Source: Streptomyces tardus
GTDB taxonomy: Bacteria; Actinomycetota; Actinomycetes; Streptomycetales; Streptomycetaceae
Length of the DNA: 64,000 nucleotides
Direction: 5' to 3'
NCBI RefSeq assembly: GCF_018101125.2
Contig: NZ_JAELVF020000001.1
Location: 2,762,402 to 2,826,401 of the forward strand
A program made the translations under genes and the position numbers. Position 1 is the first letter of the stretch. Each line of letters starts with the position of its first letter. The notes beneath the pieces are model-generated. The model was not told where the DNA came from, searched no databases, and was given only the letters and a program-made list of their open reading frames with translations. Positions 46,316-59,276 of this stretch are shown here, one piece after another.

Positions 46316-47682
46316 TGAGCAGCACCTCACAGGAAAAGCACACTTCGGAGCGGGAGATCCACGCCTCCGAGGCGACCGCGCGCGAGACGACCGAAGGCAC
46401 CGTCTACACCGTCAGCGGTGGGGACTGGGGCGAGGTCGCCGCCGCCGTGGCCAAGAGCGACGACGAGAAGATCATCGTCAACATGGGTCCCCAGCACCCC
46501 TCCACCCACGGAGTGCTGCGGCTGATCCTGGAGATCGACGGTGAGACGGTCACCGAGGCCCGCTGCGGCATCGGCTACCTGCACACCGGTATCGAGAAGA
46601 ACCTCGAGTACCGCACGTGGACGCAGGGCACCACGTTCGTGACGCGGATGGACTACCTCACGCCGTTCTTCAACGAGACGGCGTACTGCCTGGGCGTGGA
46701 GAAGCTCCTCGGCATCGAGGACCAGATCTCCGACCGCACCGACGTCATCCGGGTGCTCCTGATGGAGCTCAACCGCCTCTCCTCCCACCTGGTGTGCATC
46801 GCCACCGGTGGCATGGAGCTCGGCGCCACCACCGTGATGATCTACGGCTTCCGCGACCGCGAACTCGTGCTGGACCTCTTCGAGTTGATCACCGGCCTGC
46901 GGATGAACCACGCGTTCATCCGGCCCGGCGGACTCGCCCAGGACCTGCCGCCCGGCACCATCGACGCGCTCCGCGAGTTCCTCAAGAAGATCAAGAAGAA
47001 CCTGCCGGAGTACGACAAGCTCTGCACCGGCAACCCCGTCTTCAAGGCGCGGCTCCAGGACATCGGCTACCTCGACCTCGCCGGCGCGATGGCACTCGGC
47101 GCCACCGGCCCGATCCTGCGCTCCGCGGGCCTGCCGCACGACCTGCGCAAGGCGCAGCCGTACTGCGGGTACGAGACGTACGACTTCGAGGTTCCGACCA
47201 CCGACACCTGCGACTCCTACGGCCGCTTCCTGCTGCGCCTGGAGGAGATGAACCAGTCGCTGCGGATCATCGAGCAGTGCATCGAGCGCCTGGCGGAGCC
47301 CGGCCCGGTGATGGTCGAGGACAAGAAGATCGCCTGGCCCGCGCAGCTCGCGCTCGGCCCGGACGGCCTGGGCAACTCCCTCGACCACATCAAGAACATC
47401 ATGGGCACCTCGATGGAAGCCCTGATCCACCACTTCAAGCTGGTGACCGAGGGCTTCCGGGTACCGCCGGGACAGGCGTACACGGCGGTCGAGTCGCCCA
47501 AGGGCGAACTCGGCGTGCACATGGTCTCCGACGGCGGCACCCGTCCCTACCGGGTCCACTTCCGCGACCCCTCCTTCACCAACCTGGAATCCATGGCGGC
47601 CATGTGCGAGGGCGGCCAGGTCGCCGACGTCATCGTGGCCGTCGCGTCCATCGACCCCGTGATGGGAGGTGTCGACCGATGA
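46315..47682 (+). CDS. nuoD: NADH-quinone oxidoreductase subunit D
   Basis: A 455-residue, 49-kDa-type subunit forming the quinone pocket with NuoB. The start of the core, [17 protein letters not shown] (about residues 59-75), carries the His of the quinone site, and [10 protein letters not shown] follows. The C-terminal DPVMGGVDR is the standard ending. The N-terminal 45 residues are an extra hydrophilic tail. Overlaps nuoE by 4 nt. Confidence 0.97.
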   Translation: MSSTSQEKHTSEREIHASEATARETTEGTVYTVSGGDWGEVAAAVAKSDDEKIIVNMGPQHPSTHGVLRLILEIDGETVTEARCGIGYLHTGIEKNLEYRTWTQGTTFVTRMDYLTPFFNETAYCLGVEKLLGIEDQISDRTDVIRVLLMELNRLSSHLVCIATGGMELGATTVMIYGFRDRELVLDLFELITGLRMNHAFIRPGGLAQDLPPGTIDALREFLKKIKKNLPEYDKLCTGNPVFKARLQDIGYLDLAGAMALGATGPILRSAGLPHDLRKAQPYCGYETYDFEVPTTDTCDSYGRFLLRLEEMNQSLRIIEQCIERLAEPGPVMVEDKKIAWPAQLALGPDGLGNSLDHIKNIMGTSMEALIHHFKLVTEGFRVPPGQAYTAVESPKGELGVHMVSDGGTRPYRVHFRDPSFTNLESMAAMCEGGQVADVIVAVASIDPVMGGVDR

Positions 47683-48529
47683 CGGACGTCAGCCTCGGCA
47701 TGCCGCAGCTGCCCGCCCCCGACTTCCCGGCCGAGGTGCGCGAGCGCCTCGCCGCGGACGCCGCCGAGATCGTCGGCCGCTACCCCGACAGCCGTTCCGC
47801 GCTGCTGCCGCTGCTGCACCTGGTGCAGTCGGAGGAGGGCCATGTGACCCGCACCGGTGTGCGGTTCTGCGCGGAGACGCTGGAACTCACCACCGCCGAG
47901 GTCACCGCAGTCGCCACCTTCTACTCGATGTACCGGCGCAAGGCCGGCGGCGACTACCAGGTCGGTGTCTGCACCAACACGCTCTGCGCGGTGCTCGGCG
48001 GCGACGCCATCTTCGAGGAGCTCCAGCAGCACCTGGAGATCGGCAACGGCGAGACCACCGACGACCGGAAGGTCACGCTGGAGCACATCGAGTGCAACGC
48101 GGCGTGCGATTTCGCCCCGGTGCTGATGGTCAACTGGGAGTTCTTCGACAACCAGACCGTCGAGTCCGCCAAGCAGCTCGTCGACGACCTGCGCGCCGGA
48201 CGCGAGGTGCGACCCACCCGCGGCGCCCCGCTCTGCGACTTCAAGAAGACCTCCCGCATCCTGGCCGGCTTCCCCGACGAGCGCCCCGGCGCCGTCGAGG
48301 CCACCGGCGGTGCCGGCCCCGCCTCACTGGCCGGTCTGCGACTGGCCAAGGGCGAGGTCAGCGCACCCAAGGTGGTCAGCCCGCGCGCGGAGTCCGTGCC
48401 CGAGGTCGACCTGCCGGCCGACGACCAGCCGCCGGCGAGCCACCCGAGCTCGCACGACGCTCCGCAGGAGACCTCCGAGTCGGACCCCGCGGGCCCCGGC
48501 ACCACCGGCAACTCCACCGAGGGGGACCG

Positions 48530-48533
<4 letters not shown>
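47679..48533 (+). CDS. nuoE: NADH-quinone oxidoreductase subunit E
   Basis: A 284-residue flavoprotein-module subunit carrying the [2Fe-2S] cluster N1a. Ligands are Cys 98 and 103 (VCTNTLC) and Cys 139 and 143 (ECNAAC). The thioredoxin-like core ends near residue 205; an extra Pro/Ser/Asp-rich tail of about 80 residues makes it much longer than the usual 160-residue NuoE. Overlaps nuoD and nuoF by 4 nt each. Confidence 0.96.
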
Positions 48534-49875
<1,342 letters not shown>

Positions 49876-49879
<4 letters not shown>

Positions 49880-52407
49880 CTGTGACGACCAGCGCCAAAG
49901 CCTCCGGCGGCGAAGGCGACGCGGCACCGCCCGAGGACCTGGTCACGCTGACCATCGACGGCGTGGAGGTGAGCGTTCCCAAGGGCACGCTCGTCATCCG
50001 GGCCGCCGAGCTCATCGGCGTCGAGATCCCGCGCTTCTGCGACCACCCGCTGCTCGACCCGGCCGGCGCCTGCCGCCAGTGCATCGTCGAGGTGGAGGGC
50101 CAGCGCAAGCCGATGGCCTCCTGCACCATCACCTGCACCGAGGGCATGGTGGTGCGCAGCCAGCTCACCTCGCCCGTCGCCGACAAGGCCCAGCGCGGGG
50201 TGATGGAGCTGCTGCTCATCAACCACCCGCTGGACTGCCCGGTCTGCGACAAGGGCGGCGAGTGCCCCCTCCAGAACCAGGCCATGTCGCACGGCGACGC
50301 GGACAGCCGCTTCGAGGGCAAGAAGCGCACCTTCGAGAAGCCGGTGCCGATCAGCAAGCAGGTGCTGCTGGACCGCGAGCGCTGCGTGCTGTGCGCACGC
50401 TGCACCCGCTTCTCCAACCAGATCGCCGGCGACCCGATGATCGAACTCCTGGAGCGCGGCGCGCTCCAGCAGGTGGGCATCGGCGAGGGCGACCCCTTCC
50501 AGTCGTACTTCTCCGGCAACACCATCCAGATCTGCCCGGTCGGCGCGCTCACCTCGGCGGCGTACCGCTTCCGTTCGCGCCCCTTCGACCTGGTCTCCTC
50601 GCCGTCGGTGTGCGAGCAGTGCTCGGGCGGCTGCGCCACCCGCACCGACCACCGCAGGGGCAAGACCATGCGGCGGCTGGCGGCGGACGACCCCGAGGTC
50701 AACGAGGAGTGGATCTGCGACAAGGGCCGCTTCGGCTTCCGCTACGCGCAGCGCCCCGACCGCATCTCCACCCCGCTCGTCCGCAACCCGGACAACGGCG
50801 AGCTGGAGCAGGCCAGTTGGCCCGAGGCGCTGGAGGCCGCCGCCCGCGGCCTGGCCGGCGCCAGGGGTCGCACCGGTGTGCTGCCCGGCGGCCGGCTGAC
50901 GTACGAGGACGCCTACGCGTACGCCAAGTTCGCCCGGGTCGCGCTCGGCACCAATGACATCGACTTCCGAGCCCGTCGGCACAGCGCCGAGGAGGCCGGG
51001 TTCCTCGCCTCGCACATCGCGGGACGCGGCCTGGACCTCGACGGCACCGGCATCGACCACCGCGCGCTGGAGAAGGCCCCGGCCGTGCTCCTCGTCGGCT
51101 TCGAGGCCGAGGAGGAGGAGCCGGGGGTCTTCCTGCGGCTGCGCAAGGCGCACCGCGTGCACGGCCAGCGCACCTTCTCCCTCGCCACCCATGCCACCCG
51201 GGGTCTGACCAAGGCGGGCGGCACGCTGCTGCCGGCCGCGCCCGGCACCGAGCCCGAGTGGCTGGCCGCCCTCGCCGAGGGCAGTGGGCTCGACGGGCCC
51301 GGGGCGCGCGCCGCCGAAGCCCTGCGCGAGCAGGGGGCGTTGCTGATCGTCGGCGAGCGGCTGGCGGCCGTGCCCGGCGGTCTGACCGCCGCGGTGCGCA
51401 CCGCGCAGGCCACCGGCGCCACTCTGGTGTGGATTCCGCGCCGGGCTGGCGACCGGGCCGCGATCGAGGCGGGCGCACTGCCCGGGCTGCTGCCCGGCGG
51501 TCGTCCCGACACCGATCCGCGGGCCCGCGAGGAGACCGCCGCCGCCTGGGGCGTGGGCGAACTCCCGAGCACGCCCGGCCGGGACCTGGACCAGATCGTC
51601 GAGGCCGCCGCCACCGGGGAGCTCGGTGCGCTGGTCGTCGGCGGCGTCGAGGTGATCGACCTGCCGAACCCGGTCAGGGCGCGCGAGGCGCTGGAGGCCG
51701 TCGGTTTCGTGGTCAGCCTGGAGCAGCGGCCGAGCGAGGTCACCGACCGCGCCGACGTCGTGCTCCCGGTCTCCGCGGTGATGGAGAAGTCCGGCACCTT
51801 CCTCAACTGGGAGGGCCGCGCAAGGCCGTTCGAGGCGGCGATCAAGCCGGACCAGATGACGCGCCGCTTCGTCTTCCCCGACGCCCGCGCGCTCAACATG
51901 CTGGCCGATGCGCTGGACGTACACCTCGGCCTGCCCGACGTGCGTACGATCCGCGCCGAGTCCGACCGCCTCGGCGGCTGGACCGGCGGCCACGCCGACG
52001 GGCCCGACACCGCGGCGGTCGCACTGCCCGCCGCGGGCGTCGGCGAGGCTCTGCTCGCCGGGCACCGGATGCTGCTCGACCGTGGCCGCCTCCAGGACGG
52101 CGACGAGGCGCTCGCCGGCACCCGGCACGCAGCGGTCGCCCGTCTCTCGCCGGCCACCGCCCGGGAGATCGGCGTCGCCGACGGCGAACTCCTGGAGGTG
52201 ACCGGACCGTCGGGCACCACCGGCTTCCCGCTGGCGATCACCGAGATGCCCGACCGGGTCGTCTGGCTCCCGCTCAACTCCGCGGGCCGCGGCGTCACCG
52301 CCGACACCGGCGCCCGGACCGGAGAGCTGGTCCGGATCGCCCCGGCCGAACCGGCGGACGAGAGCGCACCGGCCATCCGTGACAACGCGCCGGAGGTGCA
52401 CGAGTGA
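49876..52407 (+). CDS. nuoG: NADH-quinone oxidoreductase subunit G
   Basis: An 843-residue iron-sulfur subunit. The N-terminal ferredoxin domain has [17 protein letters not shown] (about residues 53-70), followed by the [15 protein letters not shown] and [11 protein letters not shown] cluster motifs and CPVGALTS. A further [11 protein letters not shown] plus downstream ICDKGRFGF motif suggests the extra [4Fe-4S] cluster seen in some bacteria. The molybdopterin-oxidoreductase-like part follows without evident cofactor. GTG start overlaps nuoF. Confidence 0.96.
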
Positions 52408-53822
52408 GCCCCGTCCCCCACGCCCCCGCGGTGAGCCTCGCCGCGGAGGACCTGTCGATGTTCGGCACGGACCCGCTGTGGCTGATCGCCCTCAAGGCGG
52501 TGTTCTGCTTCGCGTTCCTGATGGTGACCGTGCTCGTCTGCATCGTCTTCGAGCGCAAGGTCGTCGCCTGGATGCAGCTGCGGATCGGGCCCAACCGGCA
52601 CGGTCCCTGGGGCATGCTCCAGTCGCTCGCCGACGGCATCAAGCTGATGCTGAAGGAAGACGTCATCGTCAAGGGCTCGGACAAGCTGGTCTACGTCCTG
52701 GCGCCGATCCTCGCCGCCGCGCCGGCCTTCATGGCCATCGCGGTGATCCCCTTCGGTCCGGCGGACAATCAGGTGTCGATCTTCGGCACCCGTACGGCGC
52801 TCCAGCTGACCGACATGCCGGTGGCGATCCTCTTCATCCTGGCCACCGCCTCCATCGCCGCGTACGGCGTGGTGCTGGCCGGTTGGGCCTCGGGCTCGAC
52901 GTACCCGCTGCTCGGCGGCGTGCGTGCGACGGCCCAGATCATCTCCTACGAGGTGGCGATGGGGCTCAGCTTCGCCGCCGTCTTCCTGCACTCCGGCTCG
53001 ATGTCGACCTCGACGATCGTCGGGGCGCAGGCGGACACCTGGTTCGCCGTCGTGCTGCCGATCTCCTTCCTCATCTACATGGTGGCGATGGTCGGCGAGG
53101 CGCACCGCGCGCCGTTCGACATGCCGGAGTCCGAGGGCGACCTGGTCGCGGGTTTCCAGACGGAGTACTCGTCGATCAAGTTCGCCATGTTCATGCTCTC
53201 CGAGTACATCCACATGGTCACGGTCTCCGCGCTCGCGGTGACGCTCTTCCTCGGCGGCTGGCGCGCACCGGCGCCGATCTCCACCTTCTGGGAGGGCGCC
53301 AACGAGGGTTGGTGGCCGATGCTGTGGTTCGTCGTGAAGCTGCTGATGGTCCTCTTCCTCTTCGTGTGGCTGCGCGGCACCCTGCCCCGTATCCGCTACG
53401 ACCAGTTCATGAAGCTGGGCTGGAAGGTCCTGATCCCGGTCTCGCTGGTCTGGTTCATGCTCGTCGCCACCGTGCGCGCCATGCGCAACGAGGGGCACGA
53501 CTTCACCCAGGTCATCCTCTGGGTCGCCGGAGCGGTGCTCGGTGTACTGGTCATCTCCTTCATCGTCGACCTGTTCCGCGACCGCAGGGAGAAGGCCGAG
53601 GAGTCGCTGCGGTCGGCCGAGGAGGAGGAAGAGGGGGCCAAGCCCTTCGACCCGATGGCCGGCGGCTACCCCGTACCGCCGCTGCCGGGGCAGACCCTGC
53701 CACCCGTGCCGCGCAGGAGGTCCCGTGCGGACCGTGAGCCGGTGACCGTCGCCGCGGGCGGCTCGGAAACCGGTGCCGCCGAGCCGAAGAGCGCCGCCAG
53801 CAAGGAGTCCGACGATGGCTGA
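52404..53822 (+). CDS. nuoH: NADH-quinone oxidoreductase subunit H
   Basis: A 472-residue membrane subunit with about eight helices that joins the peripheral arm to the proton pumps. [19 protein letters not shown] (about residues 50-68), [27 protein letters not shown] (about 230-256) and the C-terminal [14 protein letters not shown] are family hallmarks lining the quinone channel. The last 80 residues form an extra Glu/Pro-rich cytoplasmic tail. GTG start overlaps nuoG by 4 nt; nuoI starts inside its last codons. Confidence 0.96.
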   Translation: MSPVPHAPAVSLAAEDLSMFGTDPLWLIALKAVFCFAFLMVTVLVCIVFERKVVAWMQLRIGPNRHGPWGMLQSLADGIKLMLKEDVIVKGSDKLVYVLAPILAAAPAFMAIAVIPFGPADNQVSIFGTRTALQLTDMPVAILFILATASIAAYGVVLAGWASGSTYPLLGGVRATAQIISYEVAMGLSFAAVFLHSGSMSTSTIVGAQADTWFAVVLPISFLIYMVAMVGEAHRAPFDMPESEGDLVAGFQTEYSSIKFAMFMLSEYIHMVTVSALAVTLFLGGWRAPAPISTFWEGANEGWWPMLWFVVKLLMVLFLFVWLRGTLPRIRYDQFMKLGWKVLIPVSLVWFMLVATVRAMRNEGHDFTQVILWVAGAVLGVLVISFIVDLFRDRREKAEESLRSAEEEEEGAKPFDPMAGGYPVPPLPGQTLPPVPRRRSRADREPVTVAAGGSETGAAEPKSAASKESDDG

Positions 53823-54489
53823 TTTCGAGAATCCGGTTGCCGGCTTCGGCGTGACCTTCAAGGGCATGTTCAAGAAGCGGCTCACCGAGCAGTACCCCGA
53901 GTACAAGAAGCCGACCGCGCCGCGCTTCCACGGCAGGCACCAACTCAACCGTCACCCCGACGGGTTGGAGAAGTGCATCGGCTGCGAGCTGTGCGCCTGG
54001 GCCTGCCCCGCCGACGCGATCTACGTCGAGGGCGCGGACAACACCGAGGAGGAGCGTTACTCGCCCGGTGAGCGCTACGGCCGCGTCTACCAGATCAACT
54101 ACCTGCGCTGCATCCTGTGCGGACTCTGCGTCGAGGCGTGCCCCACCCGGGCACTGACCATGACCAACGAGTACGAACTCGCCGACCGCACCCGCGAGTC
54201 GCTGATCTACACCAAGGACGAGCTGCTGGCCGGGCTCACCGAGGGCATGGTCGACTCGCCGCACGCGATCTTCCCCGGCATGACGGAGAAGGACTACTAC
54301 AGCGGTCTGGTCACCGAGGCCGCCCCCGGCACCGAGCGCCAAGTCGCCCTGACCAAGGGCGAGGTGACGCCCGACCCGGAGGCGGACGTGGACTCCGCGG
54401 CCCGCAGCCAGCACGACGTCGCCGACCGGGAGGCAGCCGAGGAGCGGTCCGCCGAGCGGCAGGCCGCGAGCAAGGAGGCCGGGGCATGA
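53815..54489 (+). CDS. nuoI: NADH-quinone oxidoreductase subunit I
   Basis: A 224-residue subunit with two [4Fe-4S] clusters (N6a, N6b). Ligands: Cys 54, 57, 60, 64 in [12 protein letters not shown] and Cys 99, 102, 105, 109 in [13 protein letters not shown] charged C-terminal extension of about 50 residues is present. ATG 53815 lies 8 nt inside nuoH; it overlaps nuoJ by 4 nt. Confidence 0.97.
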   Translation: MADFENPVAGFGVTFKGMFKKRLTEQYPEYKKPTAPRFHGRHQLNRHPDGLEKCIGCELCAWACPADAIYVEGADNTEEERYSPGERYGRVYQINYLRCILCGLCVEACPTRALTMTNEYELADRTRESLIYTKDELLAGLTEGMVDSPHAIFPGMTEKDYYSGLVTEAAPGTERQVALTKGEVTPDPEADVDSAARSQHDVADREAAEERSAERQAASKEAGA

Positions 54490-55442
54490 GCACGCTGGCT
54501 TCCACCACCTCCAGCGCCGAGGCAGTGCAGTTCTGGCTGCTCGGCGGGATCGCCGTGGCGGGTGCTCTCGGCACGGTCCTGCTGCGCCGGGCCGTGCACG
54601 CGGCGCTGTGCCTGGCCGGCACGATGATCATCCTGGCGATCTTCTACCTCGCCAACGGTGCGTACTTCCTGGGAGTCGTCCAGATCGTCGTCTACACCGG
54701 CGCGGTCATGATGCTCTTCCTCTTCGTGCTGATGCTCGTCGGCGTGAGCGCCGCGGATTCCCTGAAGGAGACCCTCAAGGGCCAGCGCCTGATGGCCGCG
54801 ATCTGTGCGCTGGGCCTGGGCATCCTGCTGGTCGCGGGCATCGGTCAGGCGGCGCTCGGCACCTTCACCGGCATCGAGCGGGCGAACGAGGCGCAGGGCG
54901 GCAACGTCCCGAGCATCGCCGAACGGCTCTTCACCGAGTACGTCGTCGCCTTCGAGGTCACCGGCGTGCTGCTGACCATCGCGGCCGTCGGTGCCACGAT
55001 GCTGACTCACCGCGAGCGCACCGAGATGGCCAAGTCCCAGCGCCAGCAGGCCGAGGAGCGCACCCGCTCCGACCACCTGCCGCCGCTGCCGGCCCCCGGC
55101 GTCTACGCCCTGCACAACGCGGTCGACCGGCCGGGACTGCTGCCCGACGGCACTCCGTCCGAGCTGACGGTGAGCCCGACGCTGCGCGCCAGGAACCAGA
55201 TCCGCGAAGTCTCCCCGGAGAAGCTCAACCAGGTTGCCGCCCTCGAACAGCGCACGGCCGACTACCACGGCCAGCCCCGCTACGGGCAGCGCAGCCAGGG
55301 CGTCGCCGGCGGTACGGACCAGGGTCGCGCGGGCGCCGAGCAGGACAGCCCGACCGAGGACCAGGTCCGCGTCGAGCCCGGGCACAAGCCCGGTGACGGT
55401 GAATCAGACCACGGGCAGTCGAGCGGCGAGGAGGCCCGTTAG
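54486..55442 (+). CDS. nuoJ: NADH-quinone oxidoreductase subunit J
   Basis: A 318-residue membrane subunit. Five helices in the first 180 residues include the conserved [21 protein letters not shown] segment (about 60-82) with the pi-bulge region. The last 130 or so residues are a hydrophilic, Gln/Asp/Gly-rich tail without similarity, so the protein is about 1.5 times the usual length. Its stop shares a base with the GTG of nuoK. Confidence 0.95.
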   Translation: MSTLASTTSSAEAVQFWLLGGIAVAGALGTVLLRRAVHAALCLAGTMIILAIFYLANGAYFLGVVQIVVYTGAVMMLFLFVLMLVGVSAADSLKETLKGQRLMAAICALGLGILLVAGIGQAALGTFTGIERANEAQGGNVPSIAERLFTEYVVAFEVTGVLLTIAAVGATMLTHRERTEMAKSQRQQAEERTRSDHLPPLPAPGVYALHNAVDRPGLLPDGTPSELTVSPTLRARNQIREVSPEKLNQVAALEQRTADYHGQPRYGQRSQGVAGGTDQGRAGAEQDSPTEDQVRVEPGHKPGDGESDHGQSSGEEAR

Positions 55443-55741
55443 TGGACCCGGTGAACTATCTCTATCTGGCCGCCCTTCTGTTCACCATCGGTGCTTTCGG
55501 TGTGCTGATCAGGCGGAACGCCATCGTCGTCTTCATGTGCATCGAGCTGATGCTGAACGCGGCGAACCTGACTCTGGTCGCCTTCTCCCGCATGCACGGC
55601 AACCTCGACGGCCAGATCATGGCGTTCTTCGTCATGGTCGTCGCCGCCGCGGAGGTCGTGGTGGGTCTCGCGATCATCGTCATGCTGTACCGCTCCCGTC
55701 ACTCGGCCTCGGTCGACGACGCCAGTCTGATGAAGCTGTAA
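55442..55741 (+). CDS. nuoK: NADH-quinone oxidoreductase subunit K
   Basis: A 99-residue three-helix subunit of the antiporter-like module. The helix-2 Glu in [16 protein letters not shown] and the helix-3 Glu in [19 protein letters not shown] are the conserved proton-path residues. GTG 55442 overlaps the nuoJ stop by one base. Confidence 0.96.
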   Translation: MDPVNYLYLAALLFTIGAFGVLIRRNAIVVFMCIELMLNAANLTLVAFSRMHGNLDGQIMAFFVMVVAAAEVVVGLAIIVMLYRSRHSASVDDASLMKL

Positions 55742-55754
55742 GGGGTAGCAACCA

Positions 55755-57656
55755 GTGGAGTCATTGATCGGACTGCTCGTCGCCGCGCCCCTGTTGGGCG
55801 CAGCCGTACTGCTGTGCGGCGGGCAACGCTTGAACCGTACGGGCCATCTGCTCGGCACCGCGCTGGCCGCGGTCTCGTTCGTGGTCGCCGCGGTGCTCTT
55901 CTTCGACATGGTCGGCCGGGACACCGACGACCGGGCCCTGCACCAGCACCTGTGGAGCTGGGTGCCGGTGAACGAGTTCCAGGCGGACATCGCCTTCCAG
56001 CTCGACCAGTTGTCGATGACGTTCGTCCTGCTGATCACGGGTGTGGGCACGCTCATCCACCTGTACTCGATCGGCTACATGGAGCACGACGAGCGCAGGC
56101 GCCGTTTCTTCGGCTACCTGAACCTCTTCCTCGCCTCCATGCTCGTGCTGGTCCTGGCGGACAACTTCCTTCTGCTGTACGTCGGTTGGGAGGGTGTGGG
56201 CCTCGCCTCGTACCTGCTGATCGGCTTCTGGCAGCACAAGAAGAGCGCGGCGACCGCGGCCAAGAAGGCGTTCGTGGTCAACCGCGTCGGTGACGCCGGC
56301 CTGGCCATCGCGATCTTCCTGATGTTCACGACGTTCGGCACCTTCGCCTTCGGGCCGGTGCTCGACGACGTCGAGGCGAGCGGCGCGAGCCAGGCCACGC
56401 TGACCGGCATCGGCCTGATGCTGCTGCTGGCCGCCTGCGGCAAGTCCGCCCAGGTGCCGCTCCAGTCCTGGCTCGGCGACGCGATGGAGGGCCCGACCCC
56501 GGTCTCGGCCCTTATCCACGCCGCCACCATGGTCACCGCGGGCGTGTACCTGATCACCCGTTCCGGCGCGATCTTCAACGCCGCACCCGACGCCCAGACC
56601 GTGGTCGTCGTGGTCGGCGCCGTGACGCTGCTCTTCGGTGCGATCGTCGGTTGCGCCAAGGACGACATCAAGAAGGCGCTCGCCGGCTCCACGATGTCGC
56701 AGATCGGCTACATGATCCTCGCGGCCGGACTCGGCCCGATCGGCTACGCCTTCGCGATCATGCACCTGGTGACGCACGGCTTCTTCAAGGCCGGTCTCTT
56801 CCTCGGCGCCGGCTCGGTCATGCACGGCATGAACGAGGAGGTCGACATGCGCAAGTACGGCGGCCTCCGCAAGTACATGCCGGTCACCTTCATCACGTTC
56901 GGCCTCGGCTACCTGGCCATCATCGGCTTCCCGGGCCTCTCCGGCTTCTTCTCCAAGGACGCCATCATCGAGGCGGCCTTCGCCAAGGGCGGCACCCAGG
57001 GCTGGATCCTGGGCGTGGTGACGCTGCTCGGCGCGGCCATCACCGCGTACTACATGACGCGCGTGATGCTGCTGACCTTCTTCGGTGAGAAGCGCTGGCA
57101 GCCCGACGCGGAGGGCAACATGCCGCATCCGCACGAGTCGCCGAAGACGATGGTCATCCCGATGGTGGTGCTGGCCTTCGGCTCGGTCTTCGCGGGCGGC
57201 CTCTTCAAGTGGGGCGACGCGTTCGTCAACTGGCTGGAGCCCGTCACCCAGTTCGAGCACGGGCACCCGCCGCTGAGCGTTCCGGTGATCACCGGCCTGA
57301 CCGTGGTGGTGCTGCTCATCGGTGTCGGCGCGGCCTGGTTCCAGTACGGCCGCGCCGCGATCCCGGTGGTCGCCCCGCGCGGCAGCCTGCTGACCCGTGC
57401 GGCCCGACGGGACCTGCTCCAGGACGACTTCAACCACGTGGTCCTCGTACGCGGCGGCGAGCACCTGACCCGTTCGCTGGTGTACGTCGACAACAAGATC
57501 GTCGACGGTGCGGTGAACGGCACCGCCGCCTTCTACGGCGGACTGTCCGGGCGGCTGCGGCGGGCGCAGAACGGCTTCGCCCGCAGTTATGCGGTCTCGA
57601 TGTTCGGCGGTGCGGCACTGCTCGTCGCTGCCACCCTGCTGATGAGGGCGGTCTGA
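55755..57656 (+). CDS. nuoL: NADH-quinone oxidoreductase subunit L
   Basis: A 633-residue antiporter-like proton-pumping subunit of full length. [20 protein letters not shown] (helix 5 Glu) is near 135-155, the Lys-bearing [14 protein letters not shown] near 170 and [12 protein letters not shown] with the pre-loop His near 255 follow. The C-terminal part has the lateral amphipathic helix region and final helix [17 protein letters not shown] start 55755, 13 nt after nuoK. Confidence 0.96.
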   Translation: MESLIGLLVAAPLLGAAVLLCGGQRLNRTGHLLGTALAAVSFVVAAVLFFDMVGRDTDDRALHQHLWSWVPVNEFQADIAFQLDQLSMTFVLLITGVGTLIHLYSIGYMEHDERRRRFFGYLNLFLASMLVLVLADNFLLLYVGWEGVGLASYLLIGFWQHKKSAATAAKKAFVVNRVGDAGLAIAIFLMFTTFGTFAFGPVLDDVEASGASQATLTGIGLMLLLAACGKSAQVPLQSWLGDAMEGPTPVSALIHAATMVTAGVYLITRSGAIFNAAPDAQTVVVVVGAVTLLFGAIVGCAKDDIKKALAGSTMSQIGYMILAAGLGPIGYAFAIMHLVTHGFFKAGLFLGAGSVMHGMNEEVDMRKYGGLRKYMPVTFITFGLGYLAIIGFPGLSGFFSKDAIIEAAFAKGGTQGWILGVVTLLGAAITAYYMTRVMLLTFFGEKRWQPDAEGNMPHPHESPKTMVIPMVVLAFGSVFAGGLFKWGDAFVNWLEPVTQFEHGHPPLSVPVITGLTVVVLLIGVGAAWFQYGRAAIPVVAPRGSLLTRAARRDLLQDDFNHVVLVRGGEHLTRSLVYVDNKIVDGAVNGTAAFYGGLSGRLRRAQNGFARSYAVSMFGGAALLVAATLLMRAV

Positions 57657-57659
57657 TCC

Positions 57660-59276
57660 ATGGCTGACATGTCATTTCCCCTGCTGACCGCGACAGCCGT
57701 GCTGCCGGCGCTGGGCGCGGTCGCCACTGCGGCGGTCCCGGCAGCGCGGCGCACGGTCGCCAAGTGGCTCGCCTTCGCCGTCTCGCTCGGCACCCTGGCG
57801 CTCGCCCTCGTCGTGGCGATGCGCTTCGACCCGGGCGGCGACAGGTACCAGCTCACCGAGTCCCGTTCCTGGATCGCCGACTTCGGCGTCCGCTACGAAC
57901 TGGGCGTGGACGGCATCGGCGTGGCGATGATCGCGCTGACCGCCGTCCTCATCCCGTTCGTCATCGCAGCCGGCTGGAACGACGCGGATCCGGTCGAGGG
58001 CGAGAAGACCGGTCGGAGCTGGCGCCCCACCCAGGGCTTCTTCGCGCTGATCCTGATGGTCGAGGCGATGGTGATCATCTCCTTCGCCGCGACCGACGTC
58101 TTCCTCTTCTACGTCTTCTTCGAAGCCATGCTGATCCCGATGTACTTCCTCATCGGCGGCTTCGGCGACCGCGCGCACAGCCGCGGCGAGGAGGAGGGCG
58201 CCAAGCAGCGCAGCTACGCCGCGGTCAAGTTCCTGCTGTACAACCTCGCAGGCGGCCTGGTGATGCTCGCGGCGGTGGTCGGGCTGTACGTCGTCACCGC
58301 CGACCAACTCGGCGAGGGCACCTTCTCGTTGCAGCAGATCGCCGAGGCGCGCGCCTCGGGCGAGCTGACCATGGGTACCAACGCCGAGCGGATGCTCTTC
58401 CTCGGCTTCTTCATCGCCTTCGCGATCAAGGCGCCGCTGTGGCCGCTGCACACCTGGCTGCCGAACGCGATGGGGGAGTCCACCTCGCCGGTCGCGGTGC
58501 TGATCACCGCGGTGGTCGACAAGGTCGGCACCTTCGCGATGCTGCGCTTCTGCCTCGGCCTCTTCCCCGAGGCCAGCGCCTGGGCCACTCCGGCGGTGAT
58601 CGCGCTCGCGCTGATCAGCATCATCTACGGCGCGCTGCTGGCGATCGGCCAGCGCGACATCAAGCGCCTGGTGGCGTACGCGTCCATCTCCCACTTCGGC
58701 TTCATCGTGCTCGGCATCTTCGCGATGACCAGCCAGGGCCAGGGCGGCGCGACGCTGTACATGGTCTTCCACGGCATCTCCACCGCGGCGCTGATGCTGG
58801 TGGCGGGCTTCCTGATCTCCCGTCGCGGCTCGCGTCTGATCGCCGACTACGGCGGGGTGCAGAAGACCGCTCCGGTGCTCGCCGGCACGTTCCTCGTCGG
58901 CGGTCTGGCGACCCTGTCGCTGCCCGGACTGGCGCCGTTCATCAGTGAGTTCCTGGTGCTGGTCGGTACCTTCAGCCGCTATCCGGTCGCCGGCATCGTG
59001 GCCACCGCGGGCATCGTGCTGGCCGCCGTCTACGTCCTGCTGCTCTACCAGCGGACCATGACCGGGCCGGTCGAGAAGCCCGAGATCGCGAAGATGCCGG
59101 ACCTGCGGCCCCGCGAAATCGCCGTGGTGGCACCGCTGATCGCCATGCTGATCTTCTTCGGTCTCTTCCCGAAGCCGCTGACCGAGATCGTCAACCCGGC
59201 GGTCGAGCACACCATGTCGGATGTGCGCAAGACCGACCCTGAAACAGCACAGTCGGACGCGGAGGCGGCCAAGTGA
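57660..59276 (+). CDS. nuoM: NADH-quinone oxidoreductase subunit M
   Basis: A 538-residue antiporter-like subunit. Helix-5 Glu in FYVFFEAMLIPMYFLIGGFG (about 144-163), the helix-7 Lys in AIKAPLWPLHTWLPNAMGESTSPVA near 258, and RLVAYASISHFGFIVLG near 338 mark the proton channel. Starts 3 nt after nuoL; overlaps nuoN by 4 nt. Confidence 0.96.
   Translation: MADMSFPLLTATAVLPALGAVATAAVPAARRTVAKWLAFAVSLGTLALALVVAMRFDPGGDRYQLTESRSWIADFGVRYELGVDGIGVAMIALTAVLIPFVIAAGWNDADPVEGEKTGRSWRPTQGFFALILMVEAMVIISFAATDVFLFYVFFEAMLIPMYFLIGGFGDRAHSRGEEEGAKQRSYAAVKFLLYNLAGGLVMLAAVVGLYVVTADQLGEGTFSLQQIAEARASGELTMGTNAERMLFLGFFIAFAIKAPLWPLHTWLPNAMGESTSPVAVLITAVVDKVGTFAMLRFCLGLFPEASAWATPAVIALALISIIYGALLAIGQRDIKRLVAYASISHFGFIVLGIFAMTSQGQGGATLYMVFHGISTAALMLVAGFLISRRGSRLIADYGGVQKTAPVLAGTFLVGGLATLSLPGLAPFISEFLVLVGTFSRYPVAGIVATAGIVLAAVYVLLLYQRTMTGPVEKPEIAKMPDLRPREIAVVAPLIAMLIFFGLFPKPLTEIVNPAVEHTMSDVRKTDPETAQSDAEAAK

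Noticed and set aside
50913..53948. 1011-codon open frame on the minus strand
   Set aside because: Antisense to nuoG and nuoH; composition is Arg/Ser/Pro-rich noise with no domain.
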